DNA of 39,354 nt, taken from CAG-488 sp051881315 (GTDB lineage: Bacteria; Bacillota; Clostridia; Oscillospirales; Acutalibacteraceae). Shown here piece after piece: positions 7,711 through 16,168 of the stretch (the first letter of the stretch is position 1; each line of letters opens with the position of its first letter). Below the pieces are notes generated by a model. It was not told the origin of the DNA. It ran no database searches and saw only the letters and a program-made list of their open reading frames with translations. The DNA lies in contig JBJEPQ010000028.1 in NCBI GenBank assembly GCA_051881315.1, positions 1-39,354 of the forward strand. The letters are read 5' to 3'. A program made the position numbers and the translations under genes.

Positions 7711-8584
7711 TTATCGCAACGAACATCACGGCACAGCCGATGTATTCAACCGAAGCCATTCTTTCGCCGAGAATTATGAACGAGAAAATGACCGAGAACA
7801 CGGATTCAAGGCAAAGGAGCATACTTGAGATGGTGGGATCGGTGTATTTCTGACCGATGACCTGGAACGTGAACGCACAGCCGCAGCTCATAATACCTGC
7901 GTACAGGATCGGAACAGCCGCCTGCATAATGCTTTGGATGTTCGGACTTTCAAAGATGAACATCAGTATGCAGGAGATTACTCCCGTGACAAAGAACTGA
8001 CCGCAGGAAAGCACGACGCAGTCGATCTTTGCGGCGAATTTGTCTATCACAATTATGTGCAGGGCAAAAGCGAACGAACACAGCAGGGCAAGAATATCAC
8101 CCTTGCCGAGGGAGAACGATGCCGAGCCGCCCATACATATCATATACAGTCCGACAACGCCGAGGATAACTCCGATCCAGGTTGTAACGGGCTGTTTCTT
8201 CTTGTAAACAATGAAAGAAATAAGGGGAACTATTAGCATATAAAGAGCGGTGATGAAACCGACTCTGCCCGGCTCTATGTAGTTGAAAGCAAACTGCTGA
8301 AGATTTGAGCCGATGCAAAGCATCAGTCCGACAATAAGTATTCCCTTTAAATTATCCTTTCGGCTCTGCTTCTTTTCAGCCGGGGAGAGCTTCACGGGAT
8401 TTTTCACGGCACGGATCACGATGAAAGGAATAAGCACGATTGCACCGAGCAGACTTCTTATTCCGTTGAAGGTAAATCCCTCAACATATTCCATTCCCTG
8501 CTTCTGAGCGACAAATGATAGTCCCCATATCATAGCCGCGCTGACAAGCATTATCGGTCCGAGTATTCGCATTTTCTTCGCCAT
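7673..8584 (-). CDS. DMT-superfamily (EamA) transporter
   Basis: A 303-aa, ten-helix membrane protein with two EamA repeats. The first begins LVSAAMIWGLSFVAQKQGME, and the second half contains FALHIIVIDKFAAKIDCVVL and ends SVFSVIFSFIILGERM. Family members export or import small metabolites such as amino acids or nucleotides; no substrate can be assigned. It is convergent with, and overlaps by 38 nt, the DUF4830 gene. The start ATG at 8584 has only a distant AAAGG, so the in-frame Met four codons later is an alternative. Confidence 0.85.
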   Translation of the reverse strand: MAKKMRILGPIMLVSAAMIWGLSFVAQKQGMEYVEGFTFNGIRSLLGAIVLIPFIVIRAVKNPVKLSPAEKKQSRKDNLKGILIVGLMLCIGSNLQQFAFNYIEPGRVGFITALYMLIVPLISFIVYKKKQPVTTWIGVILGVVGLYMICMGGSASFSLGKGDILALLCSFAFALHIIVIDKFAAKIDCVVLSCGQFFVTGVISCILMFIFESPNIQSIMQAAVPILYAGIMSCGCAFTFQVIGQKYTDPTISSMLLCLESVFSVIFSFIILGERMASVEYIGCAVMFVAIIIAQLPARKSAK

Positions 8585-8689
8585 AGAGCAACATTAACCT
8601 TTCGTTAAACAGTCTTTGTGCAAACGCAAATTTCTGCGAACGCACTTTTTACATTTTATCAGCCGAGTCGGTATATGTCAAATAAATAT

Positions 8690-8717
8690 TTGATTTTTTT
8701 ATTTATTATGGTATAAT
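8690..8717 (+). promoter_or_regulatory. Sigma-A-like promoter of the glycerophosphodiesterase gene
   Basis: TTGATT (8690-8695), a 16-nt spacer and a perfect TATAAT (8712-8717). The start codon is 41 nt downstream. Confidence 0.6.
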
Positions 8718-8758
8718 ATTCCGTATAAAACAGCAGAAAAGAAAACGAGGGATTGAAA

Positions 8759-9514
8759 ATGGCTGTATGCAATGTAATTTCACACAGGGGAGCGAATAAG
8801 ATTGCGCCTCAAAACACCCTGCCGGCGTTCAGGAAGTCCATTGATTTCCGTGCCGACGGCTTTGAGACCGACGTTCATCTGACCTTTGACGGCGTTCCCG
8901 TAATATGTCATAACTATACCGTCGACGAGACCTCCGACGGAAAAGGTCTGATCCGAAACAAGACGCTTGAGGATCTTAAAAGGCTTGATTTCGGATCGTA
9001 TTTTCACAGAGCCTACAAGGGTACAAAAATTCCTACTCTTGACGAGTTTCTTAACCTTGCAAAAAAAGCTAATCTCAAGGTGCTGAATATAGAAATAAAA
9101 AGTCCCCAGAACAAGGATTACTCAATCGTCGAAAAGACCATTCAGATGGTAAAGGAAAAAGGTCTGTTTGACAAACTTCTTATTTCAAGCTTTGATCCGA
9201 TCGCTCTGACGACCTGCAAGGACGTTGACTCCGACTGTAAGACCGGATTTCTTTACAGTCCCAACAGTCCGAACGTTATGCGTATTTTAGGAAAAGAGAC
9301 TGAGTTTGCAAGGTGTATCGGCGCAGACGCTCTTCATCCTTTCCTCTGGCTCGTTGACCGCCGCCTTGTCGAAAGGGCGCACGAAAACGGAATGGCGGTT
9401 AATCCGTGGACAGTCAACAAGGAGAAAGATATCAAAAGACTGGTAAAGCTCGGCGTGGACGGAGTTATTACCGATGTACCGAATTTTGCAAGAAAGATTA
9501 TTTCACAGCTTTAA
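8759..9514 (+). CDS. Glycerophosphodiester phosphodiesterase (GDPD family)
   Basis: A 251-aa TIM-barrel enzyme predicted to hydrolyse glycerophosphodiesters to glycerol-3-phosphate and an alcohol. Visible motifs are SHRG (catalytic His near residue 9), APQNTLPAF (usual PENT), GFETDVHLT (metal-binding E and D), ICHNYTVDETSDGKG, LNIEIKSP and the C-terminal VNPWTVN plus GVDGVITDVP. There is no signal peptide, so it is probably cytoplasmic. I chose ATG 8759 because CGAGGG lies about 7 nt upstream; an in-frame TTG at 8753 is less likely. It could recycle glycerol phosphate from lipids or surface polymers made by the TagF-type enzymes nearby, which is only an inference. Confidence 0.9.
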   Translation: MAVCNVISHRGANKIAPQNTLPAFRKSIDFRADGFETDVHLTFDGVPVICHNYTVDETSDGKGLIRNKTLEDLKRLDFGSYFHRAYKGTKIPTLDEFLNLAKKANLKVLNIEIKSPQNKDYSIVEKTIQMVKEKGLFDKLLISSFDPIALTTCKDVDSDCKTGFLYSPNSPNVMRILGKETEFARCIGADALHPFLWLVDRRLVERAHENGMAVNPWTVNKEKDIKRLVKLGVDGVITDVPNFARKIISQL

Positions 9515-9522
9515 CGGTTTTA

Positions 9523-9575
9523 AAACAGCTTCTTTAATGCGAATTTATCAAAGCGGCATTATGAGGCTGTTTTTT
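9523..9575 (+). terminator. Terminator after the GDPD gene
   Basis: A two-part stem: AAACAGC (9523-9529) with GCTGTTT (9566-9572), and inner TAATGC/GCATTA, ending in a T-run. Confidence 0.65.
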
Positions 9576-9610
9576 ACTTTAATTGGTTATAACTTTTTAG
9601 GCAAATCCTG

Positions 9611-9639
9611 TTGATAAAAAAATAAACATATGTTAAAAT
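9611..9639 (+). promoter_or_regulatory. Promoter of the transhydrogenase-like operon
   Basis: TTGATA (9611-9616), 17-nt spacer, TAAAAT (9634-9639). The operon start codon is at 9675, preceded by ACGGAGG. Confidence 0.65.
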
Positions 9640-9674
9640 GAAATGAAATTCATCGAATTAACGGAGGTTTTGCA

Positions 9675-10157
9675 ATGAATTGCTCCTGTAAAAAAAGCGA
9701 TCTCTCGCTTATTAAGCCGGTGCTTGACGAATACGGCGACACACCGGGAAGTCTTATTACGATACTTCAGCACGCTCAGGATATCTACGGATATCTTCCC
9801 ACGGACGTGCTTTACTGCATAGCGGAAAGGATCGGCGCTTCTCCCGCAAAGGTAATGGGAGTGGCCACGTTTTATTCCCAGTTCAGGCTTCAGCCTGTCG
9901 GAAAATATCTCATTATGCTCTGTCAGGGAACTGCCTGCCATGTCAACGGCTCACAGCGAATTGAAGCCGCCATCACTCAGGAACTCGGCATTGCAGACGG
10001 AGAAACAACCGAGGACGGACTTTTCACACTCAAGAATGTTGCCTGTCTCGGCTGTTGCAGTCTGTCTCCCGTTATGATGATAAACGGCGAGACCTACGGC
10101 AGTCTCACCCCGTCCAAGACGGTCGAAATTCTCAGAAAGCTTAAAGAGGAGGGCTGA
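9675..10157 (+). CDS. stnA: NuoE/HydC-like [2Fe-2S] subunit, probable StnA
   Basis: A 160-aa thioredoxin-fold [2Fe-2S] protein of the NuoE family. The helical N-terminus (to about residue 70, with MGVATFYSQF) is followed by the cluster motif CQGTACH (Cys83, Cys88) and ACLGCC (Cys124, Cys128). Such subunits carry electrons to the NuoF-type subunit. It is the first gene of a tight three-gene operon (2 nt to the next gene) whose third product is a fused NuoG-type ferredoxin and GltD-like flavoprotein. This matches the Sporomusa-type Nfn (StnABC) complex, described in acetogens as a cytoplasmic electron-bifurcating ferredoxin/NAD/NADP transhydrogenase. No hydrogenase H-cluster gene is adjacent. 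The symbol is inferred from gene order and domains. Confidence 0.85.
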   Translation: MNCSCKKSDLSLIKPVLDEYGDTPGSLITILQHAQDIYGYLPTDVLYCIAERIGASPAKVMGVATFYSQFRLQPVGKYLIMLCQGTACHVNGSQRIEAAITQELGIADGETTEDGLFTLKNVACLGCCSLSPVMMINGETYGSLTPSKTVEILRKLKEEG

Positions 10158-10159
10158 GC

Positions 10160-11905
10160 ATGAAAATAGTTGTCGGAGAGGGCAGCTGCGGAATTGCCGC
10201 AGGAGCCGCAAAGGTTTATTCTGCGATCGAGGCTTTGCTCGGTGCTTCCGAAGTAACGCTTACGGTCACAGGCTGTATCGGAATGTGTTTCCTTGAGCCG
10301 ATCGTAGATATTTATGACGGTAATGAGCTTAAAAAGCGTCTTGTCAAGGTTCAGCCGACGGATGCAGAAAAAATTATAGCCTATGTAAACGGCGATGAAA
10401 AAGCCGTTGACGGTATTGAAATTTCCGAGGACGATAAGCAGTTCCTTGAAAAACAGACACGAATTGCGCTTCGCCACTGCGGACTTATCAATCCCGAAAA
10501 AATCGAAGAGTACACGGCTCAGGACGGATATAAGGCTCTTGAAAAGGTGCTTAAAACAATGACTCCCGAAGAGGTTATTGAAGAGATCAAGGTTTCGGGA
10601 CTTGCAGGACGAGGCGGCGCAGGCTTCCCGACCTGGTTCAAGTGGAATGCCGCAAGACAGTCGCAGGGTGAGGAAAAGTACCTTATCTGTAATGCCGACG
10701 AGGGCGATCCCGGTGCATTTATGGACAGAGCCGTTATTGAAAGTGATCCTCACAATCTCATTGAGGGTATGCTTATCGGCGCATATGCTATCGGCGCAAA
10801 GGAAGCTGTAGTATATGTCAGAGCGGAATATCCCCTTGCCATCGAAAGACTGAAAGAAGCTATAAAGCAGGCTGAGGAAAAAGGCTTCCTCGGCGATAAT
10901 ATAATGAACAGCGGTTTCTCCTGCAAGATGAGAATTAAAGCGGGCGCAGGCGCATTTGTCTGCGGTGAGGAAACTGCACTTATCGAATCTCTCCAGGGCG
11001 AGAGAGGTATGCCGAGGCTTAAACCTCCGTTCCCGGCACAGTCGGGCTACTGGTATAAGCCGTCCAATATCAACAATGTTGAGACCTTCGCCAATGTTTC
11101 ATGGATCATTCTCAACGGCGGCGACGCTTTTGCCGCTATGGGTACAGAGGGCAGTAAGGGTACAAAGGTATTCGCGCTCACGGGCAAGATCAAAAAGGGC
11201 GGTCTTGTCGAAATTCCGATGGGCAAAACCCTGCGTGACGTTATTTTTGACATCGGCGGCGGAATTAAAAACGGCAAGGAGTTCAAGGCTGTTCAAATGG
11301 GCGGTCCTTCGGGCGGATGTATTCCTGCCGAGCTTCTTGATACCGTTATCGACTACAAGGCTCTCGGTGCTACCGGTGCTATCATGGGATCGGGCGGAAT
11401 GGTCGTTATGGACGAGACGACCTGTATGGTAAGCATGGCTCAGTTCTTCCTCGACTTCACCGCCAAGGAGTCCTGCGGAAAGTGTATTCACTGCCGTATC
11501 GGTACAAAGAGAATGCTTGAAATCCTCAACAGAATTGTTAAGGGCGAGGGCAAAGAGGGCGATATCGAGCTGCTTGAGGAGCTTTGCTATTCCATCAAGG
11601 ACGGCGCACTCTGCGGTCTCGGTCAGACTGCTCCGAATCCCGTTCTGACTACGATCAAGTATTTCAGAAACGAATATGAGGCCCATATCAAAGAGAAGAA
11701 ATGCCCGGCAAAGAGCTGTCCCGAGCTTCTCAGTTATTCGATTGATCCCGACAAGTGCAGAGGCTGTACGCTCTGCGCCAAGAAATGTCCTGCTGACGCA
11801 ATTTCGGGCGAGGTCAAGTCGGCTCATTCGGTTGATACTTCCAAGTGTATTAAGTGCGGATCCTGCGTTTCGGTATGCAGATTCGGCGCAGTAAATGTTG
11901 ATTAA
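10160..11905 (+). CDS. stnB: NuoF/HydB-like FMN and iron-sulfur subunit, probable StnB
   Basis: A 581-aa NuoF-type flavoprotein. Domains: an N-terminal thioredoxin-like [2Fe-2S] domain (about 1-90; VGEGSCG and TGCIGMCFLEP), the FMN/NADH-binding core (VSGLAGRGGAGFPTWFKW, NADEGDPGAFMDR, GAYAIGAKEAVVYVRAEYP), a SLBB region, the [4Fe-4S] motif ESCGKCIHCRIGTKRML, and a C-terminal 2x[4Fe-4S] ferredoxin (CRGCTLCAKKCPADAI and CIKCGSCVSVCRFGA). This is the architecture of HydB of bifurcating hydrogenases and StnB. It is expected to bind NAD(H) and, with its neighbours, couple NADH, NADPH and ferredoxin. The gap to the upstream gene is 2 nt and GAGGAGG precedes the ATG. Confidence 0.88.
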   Translation: MKIVVGEGSCGIAAGAAKVYSAIEALLGASEVTLTVTGCIGMCFLEPIVDIYDGNELKKRLVKVQPTDAEKIIAYVNGDEKAVDGIEISEDDKQFLEKQTRIALRHCGLINPEKIEEYTAQDGYKALEKVLKTMTPEEVIEEIKVSGLAGRGGAGFPTWFKWNAARQSQGEEKYLICNADEGDPGAFMDRAVIESDPHNLIEGMLIGAYAIGAKEAVVYVRAEYPLAIERLKEAIKQAEEKGFLGDNIMNSGFSCKMRIKAGAGAFVCGEETALIESLQGERGMPRLKPPFPAQSGYWYKPSNINNVETFANVSWIILNGGDAFAAMGTEGSKGTKVFALTGKIKKGGLVEIPMGKTLRDVIFDIGGGIKNGKEFKAVQMGGPSGGCIPAELLDTVIDYKALGATGAIMGSGGMVVMDETTCMVSMAQFFLDFTAKESCGKCIHCRIGTKRMLEILNRIVKGEGKEGDIELLEELCYSIKDGALCGLGQTAPNPVLTTIKYFRNEYEAHIKEKKCPAKSCPELLSYSIDPDKCRGCTLCAKKCPADAISGEVKSAHSVDTSKCIKCGSCVSVCRFGAVNVD

Positions 11906-11917
11906 GAGGTGATTTGA

Positions 11918-13945
11918 ATGGAAAGTATTAAAGTGACGATAAACGGCAGAGAAATCATTGCCGAAAAAGGTCAGACGATCCTTCAGATCGCTGAAAATAA
12001 CGGAATTGAAATTCCCACCCTTTGTTATATTGACGAGGTTAAGGCTTACGGAGCCTGCGGACTCTGCGTTGTCGAGGCGGAGAACACACCAAAGTTTCTC
12101 CGAGCCTGCTCCTCGGTTGCCTTTGACGGAATGGTCGTCAGGACCGACACACCGAGAGTCCGTCAGGCGAGAAAGATCGCTCTTGAGCTTCTTCTCTCCG
12201 ACCATACGGGCGACTGCAAGGGTCCCTGCTCTCTCAACTGTCCTGCCGGTACGGACTGTCAGGGCTATGTCAAGCTCATTGCCGAGGGCAAATTCAAGGA
12301 GGCTGTCGAGCTTGTCAAGGACAGAGTTCCTCTGCCTGCTTCTATCGGACGTGTTTGTCCGCATCCCTGTGAGACTGCCTGCCGCCGTCAGCTTGTTGAG
12401 GAGCCTATCTCAATCGCATTCCTCAAGAGCTTTGCCGCCGACGAGGACCTCAAATCGGGCGACAAGTTTATGCCTGAGGTAGCCGAGCCGAGCGGAAAGA
12501 CGGTCGGTATTATCGGCGGAGGTCCTGCCGGACTTACAGCCGCATATTTCCTTGCTGTCAAGGGACACAAGGTCACGGTATATGACGCTATGCCTAAGAT
12601 GGGCGGTATGCTCAGATACGGTATTCCTCAGTACAGACTTCCGAAGGAAATTCTTGATATGGAAATAAGCTCTGTTGCCGAGCTTGGCGTGGAGATGAAA
12701 AACAACATCAAGGTTGGAACGGATATCACGCTTGATGATATCAAGTCAAAGCATGACGCCGTAATCGTTGCCGTCGGCGCATGGACGAGCAGCTCGATGG
12801 GCGTAACGGGCGAGGAGCTTGACGGAGTTTTCGGAGGAATTGATTTCCTGCGTTCCGTTGCTCTCGGAGAACCTGTCGATATCGGCAAGAGGGTTGCAGT
12901 CATCGGCGGAGGCAATACGGCGATGGACGCCTGCCGTACCGCTGTCAGACTTAATGCAGATGAAGTCTATGTAATATACAGAAGAACGAGAGCCGAAATG
13001 CCTGCCGAAAAGGTCGAGATCGACGAGGCGGAGGAGGAGGGAGTAGTTTATAAATTCCTCTGCAATCCGACAGAGATCATTGGCGAAAACGGCAAGGTTA
13101 AAGCCGTTAAGCTTCAGAAAATGGAGCTTGGCGAGCCTGACGCAGGCGGCCGCCGCAGACCTGTTCCCGTTGAGGGCGAATTTGAGACGATTGAGCTTGA
13201 CTCCGTAATTATGGCGATCGGTCAGAAAATAAATATCAGCGGTTTTGAACAGCTTGAGCTGACGAACAGAGGCAATATTGCCGCCGATACTTCCTCATTC
13301 AGAACATCAACGGACGGAGTTTTCGCCGTCGGCGACGCAACAAACCGAGGCGCTTCGATCGCTATTGAGGCTATCGGTGAAGCTCAGAAAGCCTCCGAGG
13401 TTGTTGACAGATATCTTAACGGCGAGAATGTCGGCTACAAAAAGCCGTATTATGTCGAAAAAACTGTGACCGCCGAGGATCTTGCCGACCGTGAGAAGTG
13501 TTCAAGAGCCAGGATGCCGCAGAGAAGTCCCGAAGAAAGAAAGCATGATTTCAACGAGGTCAATCTCGGCTTTACCGCAGAGCAGGCGATGAACGAGGCG
13601 AAGCGCTGTCTTCAGTGCGGCTGTCACGATTTCCATGAATGTAAGCTGATAAGATACGCAAATCAGTATGACGTTCAGCCCGAACGCTTCTTCGGTGAAA
13701 AGCACAACTGTCCCAAGGAGCAGAAGCTCGTTTCTATCGAAAGAGATCAGAACAAGTGTATTCTCTGTAACCTCTGCGTCCGTGTATGTGACGAGGAGGT
13801 CGGCAAGGGTATTCTCGGCCTTGTGGGCAGAGGATTTACAACGGTTATCAAGCCGGAGTTTAATTCTCCCGATGTTGCAGACTACTGTAAGAACTGTCAG
13901 AAGTGCGTTAATGCTTGTCCGACGGGTGCGTTGAAGTCCCTGTAA
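11918..13945 (+). CDS. stnC: NuoG-ferredoxin/GltD-NfnB fusion flavoprotein, probable StnC
   Basis: A 675-aa fusion. Residues 1-80 are a plant-type [2Fe-2S] ferredoxin (Cys36, 47, 50, 64). Residues about 95-175 are a GltD/NfnB-type Fe-S domain (CSLNCPAGTDCQGYVK, RVCPHPCETACRR). Residues about 195-500 are a two-Rossmann flavoprotein with FAD motif GIIGGGPAGLTAA, NADP(H)-site motif VAVIGGGNTAMDACR and the late FAD motif TDGVFAVGDA. The C-terminus has CLQCGC and two 4Fe-4S motifs (CILCNLCVRVC, CKNCQKCVNACPTGA). GltD-type flavoproteins in this setting reduce or oxidise NADP. The order NuoE, NuoF, then this fusion fits StnABC. A generic glutamate synthase small subunit is unlikely, because no GltB is present. 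Confidence 0.88.
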   Translation: MESIKVTINGREIIAEKGQTILQIAENNGIEIPTLCYIDEVKAYGACGLCVVEAENTPKFLRACSSVAFDGMVVRTDTPRVRQARKIALELLLSDHTGDCKGPCSLNCPAGTDCQGYVKLIAEGKFKEAVELVKDRVPLPASIGRVCPHPCETACRRQLVEEPISIAFLKSFAADEDLKSGDKFMPEVAEPSGKTVGIIGGGPAGLTAAYFLAVKGHKVTVYDAMPKMGGMLRYGIPQYRLPKEILDMEISSVAELGVEMKNNIKVGTDITLDDIKSKHDAVIVAVGAWTSSSMGVTGEELDGVFGGIDFLRSVALGEPVDIGKRVAVIGGGNTAMDACRTAVRLNADEVYVIYRRTRAEMPAEKVEIDEAEEEGVVYKFLCNPTEIIGENGKVKAVKLQKMELGEPDAGGRRRPVPVEGEFETIELDSVIMAIGQKINISGFEQLELTNRGNIAADTSSFRTSTDGVFAVGDATNRGASIAIEAIGEAQKASEVVDRYLNGENVGYKKPYYVEKTVTAEDLADREKCSRARMPQRSPEERKHDFNEVNLGFTAEQAMNEAKRCLQCGCHDFHECKLIRYANQYDVQPERFFGEKHNCPKEQKLVSIERDQNKCILCNLCVRVCDEEVGKGILGLVGRGFTTVIKPEFNSPDVADYCKNCQKCVNACPTGALKSL

Positions 13946-13964
13946 AAATAAAAAATGTCCAAAA

Positions 13965-14010
13965 CGGCAACCGTGAAATGAAAATTTTTTACGGTTGCCG
14001 ATAATTTTTT
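13965..14010 (+). terminator. Strong rho-independent terminator of the transhydrogenase-like operon
   Basis: A 10-bp perfect stem, CGGCAACCGT (13965-13974) with ACGGTTGCCG (13991-14000), then ATAATTTTTT. Confidence 0.88.
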
Positions 14011-14127
14011 ATATCAACAAAAAATGAGCTGAAACGAGAAAAACAGAGTATTTAAGAGTAAAAAAGAGTATTCTTAAAATCATTCAAAAAAATCAATGAT
14101 TTTTCTATGAAAAATTGTAAAAAATTG

Positions 14128-14156
14128 TTGACATTTGCGGCTTTCTGCACTATATT
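14128..14156 (+). promoter_or_regulatory. Sigma-A promoter of potABCD
   Basis: Consensus TTGACA (14128-14133), 17-nt spacer, TATATT (14151-14156). The leader carries a small hairpin ATATCTTT-CGTA-AAAGATAT (14165-14184) and then AGAGGGG before the TTG start at 14219. Confidence 0.8.
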
Positions 14157-14218
14157 ATATTTTAATATCTTTCGTAAAAGATATAATACCGAACTCGGTA
14201 AAGAGAGGGGCTGCATAA

Positions 14219-15337
14219 TTGAAAAACAATGTTATTATTGATCTGAAGAACATTTCGATCAAGCTGGGAGATGCTCAGATACTTGAAAATCTCAGCATGT
14301 ACATTCGCGACAAGGAGTTTATTACCTTGTTAGGGCCTTCGGGCTGCGGAAAAACGACTACTCTGCGTATAATCGCAGGTTTCCTTGAACCGGACAGCGG
14401 AGAAGTCATTTTTGAAAATAAAGTAATCAATGGTGTACCGCCTCATAAGAGACAGGTGAACACCATTTTTCAGCGTTATGCGCTGTTTCCGCACCTGAAT
14501 GTTTATGAGAACATTGCGTTCGGACTTCGCGTCAAAAAGATGAAAGAGAAAGAGATAAGCGAAACGGTCAAGGAAATGCTTGAGCTTGTTAATCTCAACG
14601 GCTTTGAACGCCGTAACATCAATTCGCTTTCGGGCGGTCAGCAGCAGCGTGTTGCCATTGCGCGCGCTCTTGCGGTCAAGCCGAGAGTGCTTCTTCTTGA
14701 CGAGCCGCTCGGTGCGCTCGATCTCAAGCTTCGCAAGGATATGCAGGTGGAGCTAAAAAACATTCAGCAGAGACTCGGCATAACGTTTATATATGTCACC
14801 CACGATCAGGAGGAGGCTCTGTCGATGTCGGACACCGTTGTTGTCATGGACGGCGGCGTTATTCAGCAGATCGGTACTCCTCAGGACGTTTACAATGAGC
14901 CTAAGAACGCATTCGTTGCCGACTTTATCGGCGAGAGTAATATCCTTGACGGCAAAATGCTCGAGGACTTCAAATGCTCATTCTCGGGTGCACAGTTCCA
15001 GTGCCTTGACAAGGGCTTCGGAATAGGCGAGAGCGTCGATGTTGTCGTCAGACCTGAGGACGTTGACATTGTTCCTGCCGATCAGGGTATGCTTAAAGGT
15101 ACGGTCACTTCCGTCACCTTTAAAGGCGTTCATTTTGAAATCATCGTCGATATCGGCGGCTTCAAATGGATGATACAGACAACGGACTATGAGCCTGTCG
15201 GCAAGCGTATCGGACTTGATATTGAGCCTGACGCAATTCACATAATGAAAAAATCCAAGTATTCGGGACTGTACGGAGACTACAGCTCTTTCAGCGATGA
15301 ATTGGAGCATCTTTCCGACATCGTTGAGGAGGAATGA
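14219..15337 (+). CDS. potA: Spermidine/putrescine ABC transporter ATP-binding protein PotA
   Basis: A 372-aa ABC ATPase of the polyamine/opine/iron class. Walker A LLGPSGCGKTTTLR (about 36-49), Q-loop region, signature LSGGQQQRVAIARAL, Walker B RVLLLDEPLGALD and switch His in YVTHDQEEAL are all present. A C-terminal TOBE-type regulatory domain follows (about 235-345). The start is TTG at 14219, supported by AGAGGGG about 8 nt upstream; no ATG is suitably placed. It is first in potABCD, with GTG of potB right after the stop codon. It powers polyamine uptake at the membrane. Confidence 0.93.
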   Translation: MKNNVIIDLKNISIKLGDAQILENLSMYIRDKEFITLLGPSGCGKTTTLRIIAGFLEPDSGEVIFENKVINGVPPHKRQVNTIFQRYALFPHLNVYENIAFGLRVKKMKEKEISETVKEMLELVNLNGFERRNINSLSGGQQQRVAIARALAVKPRVLLLDEPLGALDLKLRKDMQVELKNIQQRLGITFIYVTHDQEEALSMSDTVVVMDGGVIQQIGTPQDVYNEPKNAFVADFIGESNILDGKMLEDFKCSFSGAQFQCLDKGFGIGESVDVVVRPEDVDIVPADQGMLKGTVTSVTFKGVHFEIIVDIGGFKWMIQTTDYEPVGKRIGLDIEPDAIHIMKKSKYSGLYGDYSSFSDELEHLSDIVEEE

Positions 15338-15340
15338 GCC

Positions 15341-16168
15341 GTGAAAAAGAACACTCTGACACAGCGGCTCTGCGCCGCACCTCACGTTGTCTGGTCGGCA
15401 ATCTTCATTGTTGTTCCGCTTATTATGGTTATTTACTACGCATTTACCGATAAGTCGGGAGCATTTACGCTTGAAAACATCGGCAGACTTTCCGACTATA
15501 CAAGCACGTTTTTGCGTTCGCTTTGGTTCGGAATTGTCGCAACAATTATCTGCCTTATCATTGCCTATCCGCTCGCTTACATTCTTTCAAAGATGAAGCT
15601 CAGAGCGCAGAGCACAATGGTAATGCTCGTAATGATCCCGATGTGGATGAACTTCCTTTTGAGGACTTACGCATGGATGACCTTGCTTGAGGATTCGGGA
15701 GTTATCAACAATCTGCTTTCAAAAATCGGAGTCGGTCCTTTCCATATGATCAACACCTCCGGTGCGGTCATATTGGGAATGGTTTACAACTTCCTGCCGT
15801 ATATGATTCTGCCGATCTATTCGGTTATGACCAAGCTTGACAACAGCCTTGTCGAAGCGGCTCAGGATCTCGGAGCTAACAAATTCCACGTTATCCGTGA
15901 TGTTATTTTCCCGTCTACGCTTTCGGGTGTTGTTTCGGGTGTAACAATGGTATTTGTCCCGTCCGTCAGCACCTTCTATATTTCTCAGAAGCTCGGCGGA
16001 GGTAGCTTTGCTCTCATCGGTGATATTATCGAAATGCAGTTCCAGGTATCCAATAACTTCAATTTCGGTGCTGCGCTTTCGTTCGTGCTGATGATAATGA
16101 TTCTTATCTGTATGGCTGTTATGAATAAATTCGGCGATACTGAGGAAGCGGGAGGTGTCGTTGCATGA
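15341..16168 (+). CDS. potB: Spermidine/putrescine ABC transporter permease PotB
   Basis: A 275-aa, six-helix permease. It carries the EAA-loop motif VEAAQDLGANKFHVIRDVIF of binding-protein-dependent transporters. The N-terminus reads LCAAPHVVWSAIFIVVPLIM. The start is GTG at 15341 (GAGGAGG upstream, overlapping the end of potA). Its stop overlaps the potC start by 4 nt (ATGA), indicating translational coupling. It forms the membrane channel together with PotC. Confidence 0.92.
   Translation: MKKNTLTQRLCAAPHVVWSAIFIVVPLIMVIYYAFTDKSGAFTLENIGRLSDYTSTFLRSLWFGIVATIICLIIAYPLAYILSKMKLRAQSTMVMLVMIPMWMNFLLRTYAWMTLLEDSGVINNLLSKIGVGPFHMINTSGAVILGMVYNFLPYMILPIYSVMTKLDNSLVEAAQDLGANKFHVIRDVIFPSTLSGVVSGVTMVFVPSVSTFYISQKLGGGSFALIGDIIEMQFQVSNNFNFGAALSFVLMIMILICMAVMNKFGDTEEAGGVVA

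Noticed and set aside
10094..10753. Minus-strand open frame of 219 codons
   Set aside because: It is antisense to the NuoF-like gene, with a Cys/Phe/Leu-rich composition typical of shadow frames.
11099..12364. Long open frame (421 codons) on the minus strand
   Set aside because: It lies antisense across the NuoF-like and NuoG/GltD-like genes, whose plus-strand products have clear cofactor motifs. The antisense product is low in recognisable motifs and reflects codon bias of the real genes.
9675..13945. Electron-bifurcating [FeFe] hydrogenase (HydABC)
   Set aside because: The first two subunits would fit, but the third carries a GltD-type flavoprotein and no H-cluster motifs, so a transhydrogenase is the better call.
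14165..14184. Riboswitch in the potABCD leader
   Set aside because: Only a single 8-bp AT-rich hairpin with a 4-nt loop is present in a short leader; no known riboswitch architecture is seen.
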